The notes under the pieces were generated by a model, which made no database searches, had not been told where the DNA came from, and was given only the letters and a program-made list of their open reading frames with translations. Of a DNA stretch of 6,608 nt, positions 4,698 through 6,608 are shown one piece after another (positions within the stretch are counted from its first letter, which is position 1; each line of letters begins with the position of its first letter). The stretch lies in contig JASHWA010000060.1 in assembly GCA_030044325.1 (NCBI GenBank), positions 1 to 6,608 of the forward strand. The letters are read 5' to 3'. This DNA is from Bryobacteraceae bacterium (lineage in GTDB: Bacteria; Acidobacteriota; Terriglobia; Bryobacterales; Bryobacteraceae). Position numbers and translations under genes: made by a program.

Positions 4698-6518
4698 TCA
4701 TTTTCCTGAAGAGTCGACCGGCAGGCTGATATAAGAAGCGTGCTGAGCCGAGCGATAAATGCGCTGCGTCGCCGCCTTGAAGTCCGTTTCTTTGGCTTTG
4801 AAAATGTTGGGAACGAAGGTTTGCGGATTGCGGTCGATCACCGGGAACCACGTGCTCTGCACCTGCACCATGATGCGGTGACCTTTGAGGAAAACGTGAT
4901 CGTTGCCGGAGAACGTGATCTGATACGGCTCGATCGCGTTGGGAGCGACCGGCTCCGGCTTTTCCAGGCTGTGGCGAAACCGGCCGCGCAGAACGTCGCC
5001 CGCGATCATCAATTCGAAACCGGACATCTTGGGATCTTTGGGCGCGTTGGCGTCGTGTTTTTCGGGATACACGTCGATGAACTTGACGATCCAGTCGCTG
5101 TCGGTTCCCGAGGTGGAAGCAAAAAGATGCGCGCTGATCTTTCCCGAGACGGTGAGATCGTCGGCAAGAGTTTCGCTCTCCCAGGAAAGGACGTCGGGGC
5201 GATGATCGACAAAGCGCTGATCCTGCACCAGCCACGTGGTCCATCCGCTGGCGACATCGATCGGCCGCGGGCGGTACGGCACCGGGTTTTGAGGATCGGA
5301 GACATAACTATCGAACGGCTCGGCGGCGGCGCGATGCGGCGCATCGAAGGACAATCCCCCGTTTTCTCGAAGGTAAAGCCGTTTTGCGTCGCTTTTGGGC
5401 GGCCAGAGATCGTGGCGGACCCAGTGGTTGGATCCCGTGCGAAACGTAAGTGCTTCGGGTTGATCGAGTTTGCCCTTGCCCTTCAAGTGATACGCGAAGA
5501 ATGGCGCCATCACTTCGCGGCGATAATACGCGGCCGTGTTGCTCGCGAATTCGATCTGGCCGAGCTTCGAACCGTCGCCGCGCGACCATCCGCCGTGATT
5601 CCAGGGACCGACGACCAAAAAATTCTGATTCGCGGTGTCGTGCTTTTCGAGCAGCTCGTAGATTTTGAGCGGCCCGTAGAAATCCTCCTGATCCCACCAT
5701 CCCGCGACGTTCAGCGTCGGGACAGTGACGCGATTGAGCCATGGCGCGAAGCCCTGCCGCTTCCAGAATGCGTCGTAATCGGGATGATTGACGAAATCGT
5801 TCCAGGTGGGCAGCTTGTAGTGAAGATACTTTTCGTCGACGTTCGAAAGCGGGCCGAGATGCAGATACCAATCGTAGGCATCGAAGCGATCGATGACGTT
5901 GGAGCGGTCGGTAATTTCCTTGGAAGATTCCATCATGTAGGCGTATTCGAAGCCGTAGCTCAGCCGGAACGCGCCGTTGTGATGGAAATCGTCCCCAATC
6001 CACATATCGGCCGGCGATGCGGCGGGGATGGCGGCTTTCAACGCCGGATGCGGGTCGAGCATGCCCATCACGGTGAGCCATCCGCCGTAGCTCGTACCAG
6101 CCATGCCGGCGCGGCCGTTGTTGTTGGCGACGTTCGCCAGAAGCCACGCGATGGTGTCGTAGGTATCGGTGCTCTCATCGATGGCTTTTTTGTCGCCCGG
6201 CTCGCGCGGCTGGCGCAGCATGACGAACTGGCCTTCGGACTTGAATCGTCCGCGGATGTCCTGGAACACGAAGATGTAGCCTTCCGATGCGAGTTCGGGA
6301 AGCGCCGCGTTCAGGCGCGCGGAATCGAGATTGCCCACCCCGTACGGCGTGCGATTGAGCACGAAGGGGAACTTTTCGGCGGATTCGTTGGGAGTAAAAA
6401 TTTGCGTGTACAGGCGGACCCCGTCCCGCATGGGGATCATTTCGTCTTTGCGCGCGTAGGTGAACGAAGCCGCCTGCGCAAGCGCGGAAAGCAGCAGAAT
6501 TGGGATGAAAGGGCGCAT
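4698..6518 (-). CDS. Secreted alpha-amino-acid ester hydrolase-like / CocE-NonD (S15) family hydrolase
   Basis: This gene encodes a 606-residue alpha/beta hydrolase with a C-terminal jelly-roll domain. It should cleave or transfer acyl groups of small esters or amides in the periplasm or outside the cell. A Sec signal ends near ALAQA (residues 12-16). Tyr59 (RTPYG) and Tyr144 fit the oxyanion region. The nucleophile is Ser143 in GTSYGG, with Asp276 in GWWDQED and His308 in GPWNHGG. Asp177, Glu278 and Asp279 match the acidic cluster that binds the substrate amino group in alpha-amino-acid ester hydrolases. The Ser-Asp spacing (133) and Asp-His spacing (32) equal those I recall for the Acetobacter turbidans enzyme (205, 338, 370). 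The jelly-roll domain covers about 375-600 (X-Pro dipeptidyl-peptidase C-terminal type). Length fits the family (about 610-670). The ATG is 5 nt after the preceding stop with no clear ribosome site, and the 3' end abuts the beta-lactamase-family gene. Cocaine-esterase-like or acylase activity is an alternative within the same fold. Confidence 0.9.
   Translation of the reverse strand: MRPFIPILLLSALAQAASFTYARKDEMIPMRDGVRLYTQIFTPNESAEKFPFVLNRTPYGVGNLDSARLNAALPELASEGYIFVFQDIRGRFKSEGQFVMLRQPREPGDKKAIDESTDTYDTIAWLLANVANNNGRAGMAGTSYGGWLTVMGMLDPHPALKAAIPAASPADMWIGDDFHHNGAFRLSYGFEYAYMMESSKEITDRSNVIDRFDAYDWYLHLGPLSNVDEKYLHYKLPTWNDFVNHPDYDAFWKRQGFAPWLNRVTVPTLNVAGWWDQEDFYGPLKIYELLEKHDTANQNFLVVGPWNHGGWSRGDGSKLGQIEFASNTAAYYRREVMAPFFAYHLKGKGKLDQPEALTFRTGSNHWVRHDLWPPKSDAKRLYLRENGGLSFDAPHRAAAEPFDSYVSDPQNPVPYRPRPIDVASGWTTWLVQDQRFVDHRPDVLSWESETLADDLTVSGKISAHLFASTSGTDSDWIVKFIDVYPEKHDANAPKDPKMSGFELMIAGDVLRGRFRHSLEKPEPVAPNAIEPYQITFSGNDHVFLKGHRIMVQVQSTWFPVIDRNPQTFVPNIFKAKETDFKAATQRIYRSAQHASYISLPVDSSGK
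4704..4707 (-). promoter_or_regulatory. Shine-Dalgarno site deciding the beta-lactamase-family start
   Basis: AGGA on the minus strand lies inside the last codons of the ester hydrolase gene. It is 8 nt from the ATG at 4695 but only 2 nt from the ATG at 4701, so it favours the downstream start. Confidence 0.55.
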
Positions 6519-6523
6519 AAGGG

Positions 6524-6608
6524 CTATTGGCGTTTGCTGGTGCGGTCGATGGGCGCGGGGCGCGGAACGCGCTTCCCAGGATTCTGATCGAGCAGCTTCA
6601 TCGCCTCC
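6524..6608 (-). CDS. C-terminal tail of an unidentified gene (5' part outside window)
   Basis: An open frame enters from the right edge and gives 27 codons before a TAG at 6526-6524, five nt before the ester hydrolase ATG. Codons are mostly G/C-ending like the neighbours, and the peptide (with KLLDQNPGKRVPRP and a basic end, DRTSKRQ) looks like a genuine protein tail. I do not recognise the family. The tight spacing and same strand suggest one operon with the hydrolase. A GGAGG two nt before an internal ATG could hint at a tiny separate frame, but the spacing is poor for that. Confidence 0.5.
   Translation of the reverse strand, partial: EAMKLLDQNPGKRVPRPAPIDRTSKRQ

Noticed and set aside
4696..5244. 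181-codon N-terminal extension of the beta-lactamase-family frame
   Set aside because: It overlaps the ester hydrolase in another frame, reads as low-quality Arg/Ser-rich sequence, and would bury the Tat signal in the middle of the protein.
4740..6587. A 615-codon open frame on the + strand, opposite the ester hydrolase gene
   Set aside because: It mirrors the hydrolase codons in a GC-rich genome, where antisense frames stay open by codon bias. It has no recognisable domain, no export signal and no operon context, while the opposite strand has a full catalytic triad and family motifs.

Overview
The window is a densely packed, high-G+C stretch of bacterial chromosome in which every supportable gene lies on the minus strand. 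From right to left it holds: the last 27 codons of an unidentified gene; a secreted alpha/beta hydrolase of the alpha-amino-acid ester hydrolase / CocE-NonD / S15 type; a Tat-exported serine hydrolase of the beta-lactamase (class C / D-aminopeptidase-like) family; a 123-nt intergenic gap with a possible promoter and paired palindromes; two tandem paralogous exported NHL-repeat beta-propellers (called NHL-A and NHL-B here); and the N-terminal 242 residues of a Tat-exported iduronate-2-sulfatase-like type I sulfatase that runs off the left edge. There is no RNA gene, mobile element or CRISPR array. No stretch over 123 nt lacks a gene.

The gene style (Tat-exported sulfatases and beta-lactamase-family proteins, S15/CocE hydrolases, PAL-like NHL proteins, short leaders) resembles soil Acidobacteriota of the Solibacter/Bryobacter kind. 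That is an inference from gene content only, and Planctomycetota or Verrucomicrobiota remain possible.

The layout suggests two transcription units or one long one. The unknown tail, the ester hydrolase and the beta-lactamase-family gene are separated by 5 nt and then by an ATGA-type junction, so they should be co-translated. After the 123-nt gap, NHL-A, NHL-B and the sulfatase follow with gaps of 10 and 22 nt. The Shine-Dalgarno sequence of NHL-B overlaps the stop codon of NHL-A.

All five recognisable products carry Sec or Tat export signals, so the cluster is a set of periplasmic or extracellular hydrolases and propellers. They probably act on small esters, peptides or amides and sulfated compounds outside the cytoplasm. 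The most interesting point is the NHL pair. NHL-A keeps the three histidines, the tyrosine and the arginine that match the zinc ligands and catalytic residues of peptidyl-alpha-hydroxyglycine alpha-amidating lyase (PAL). Its neighbour NHL-B has lost all five (to Gln, Arg, Asn, Phe and His) while keeping the fold, which suggests an enzyme/pseudoenzyme pair.
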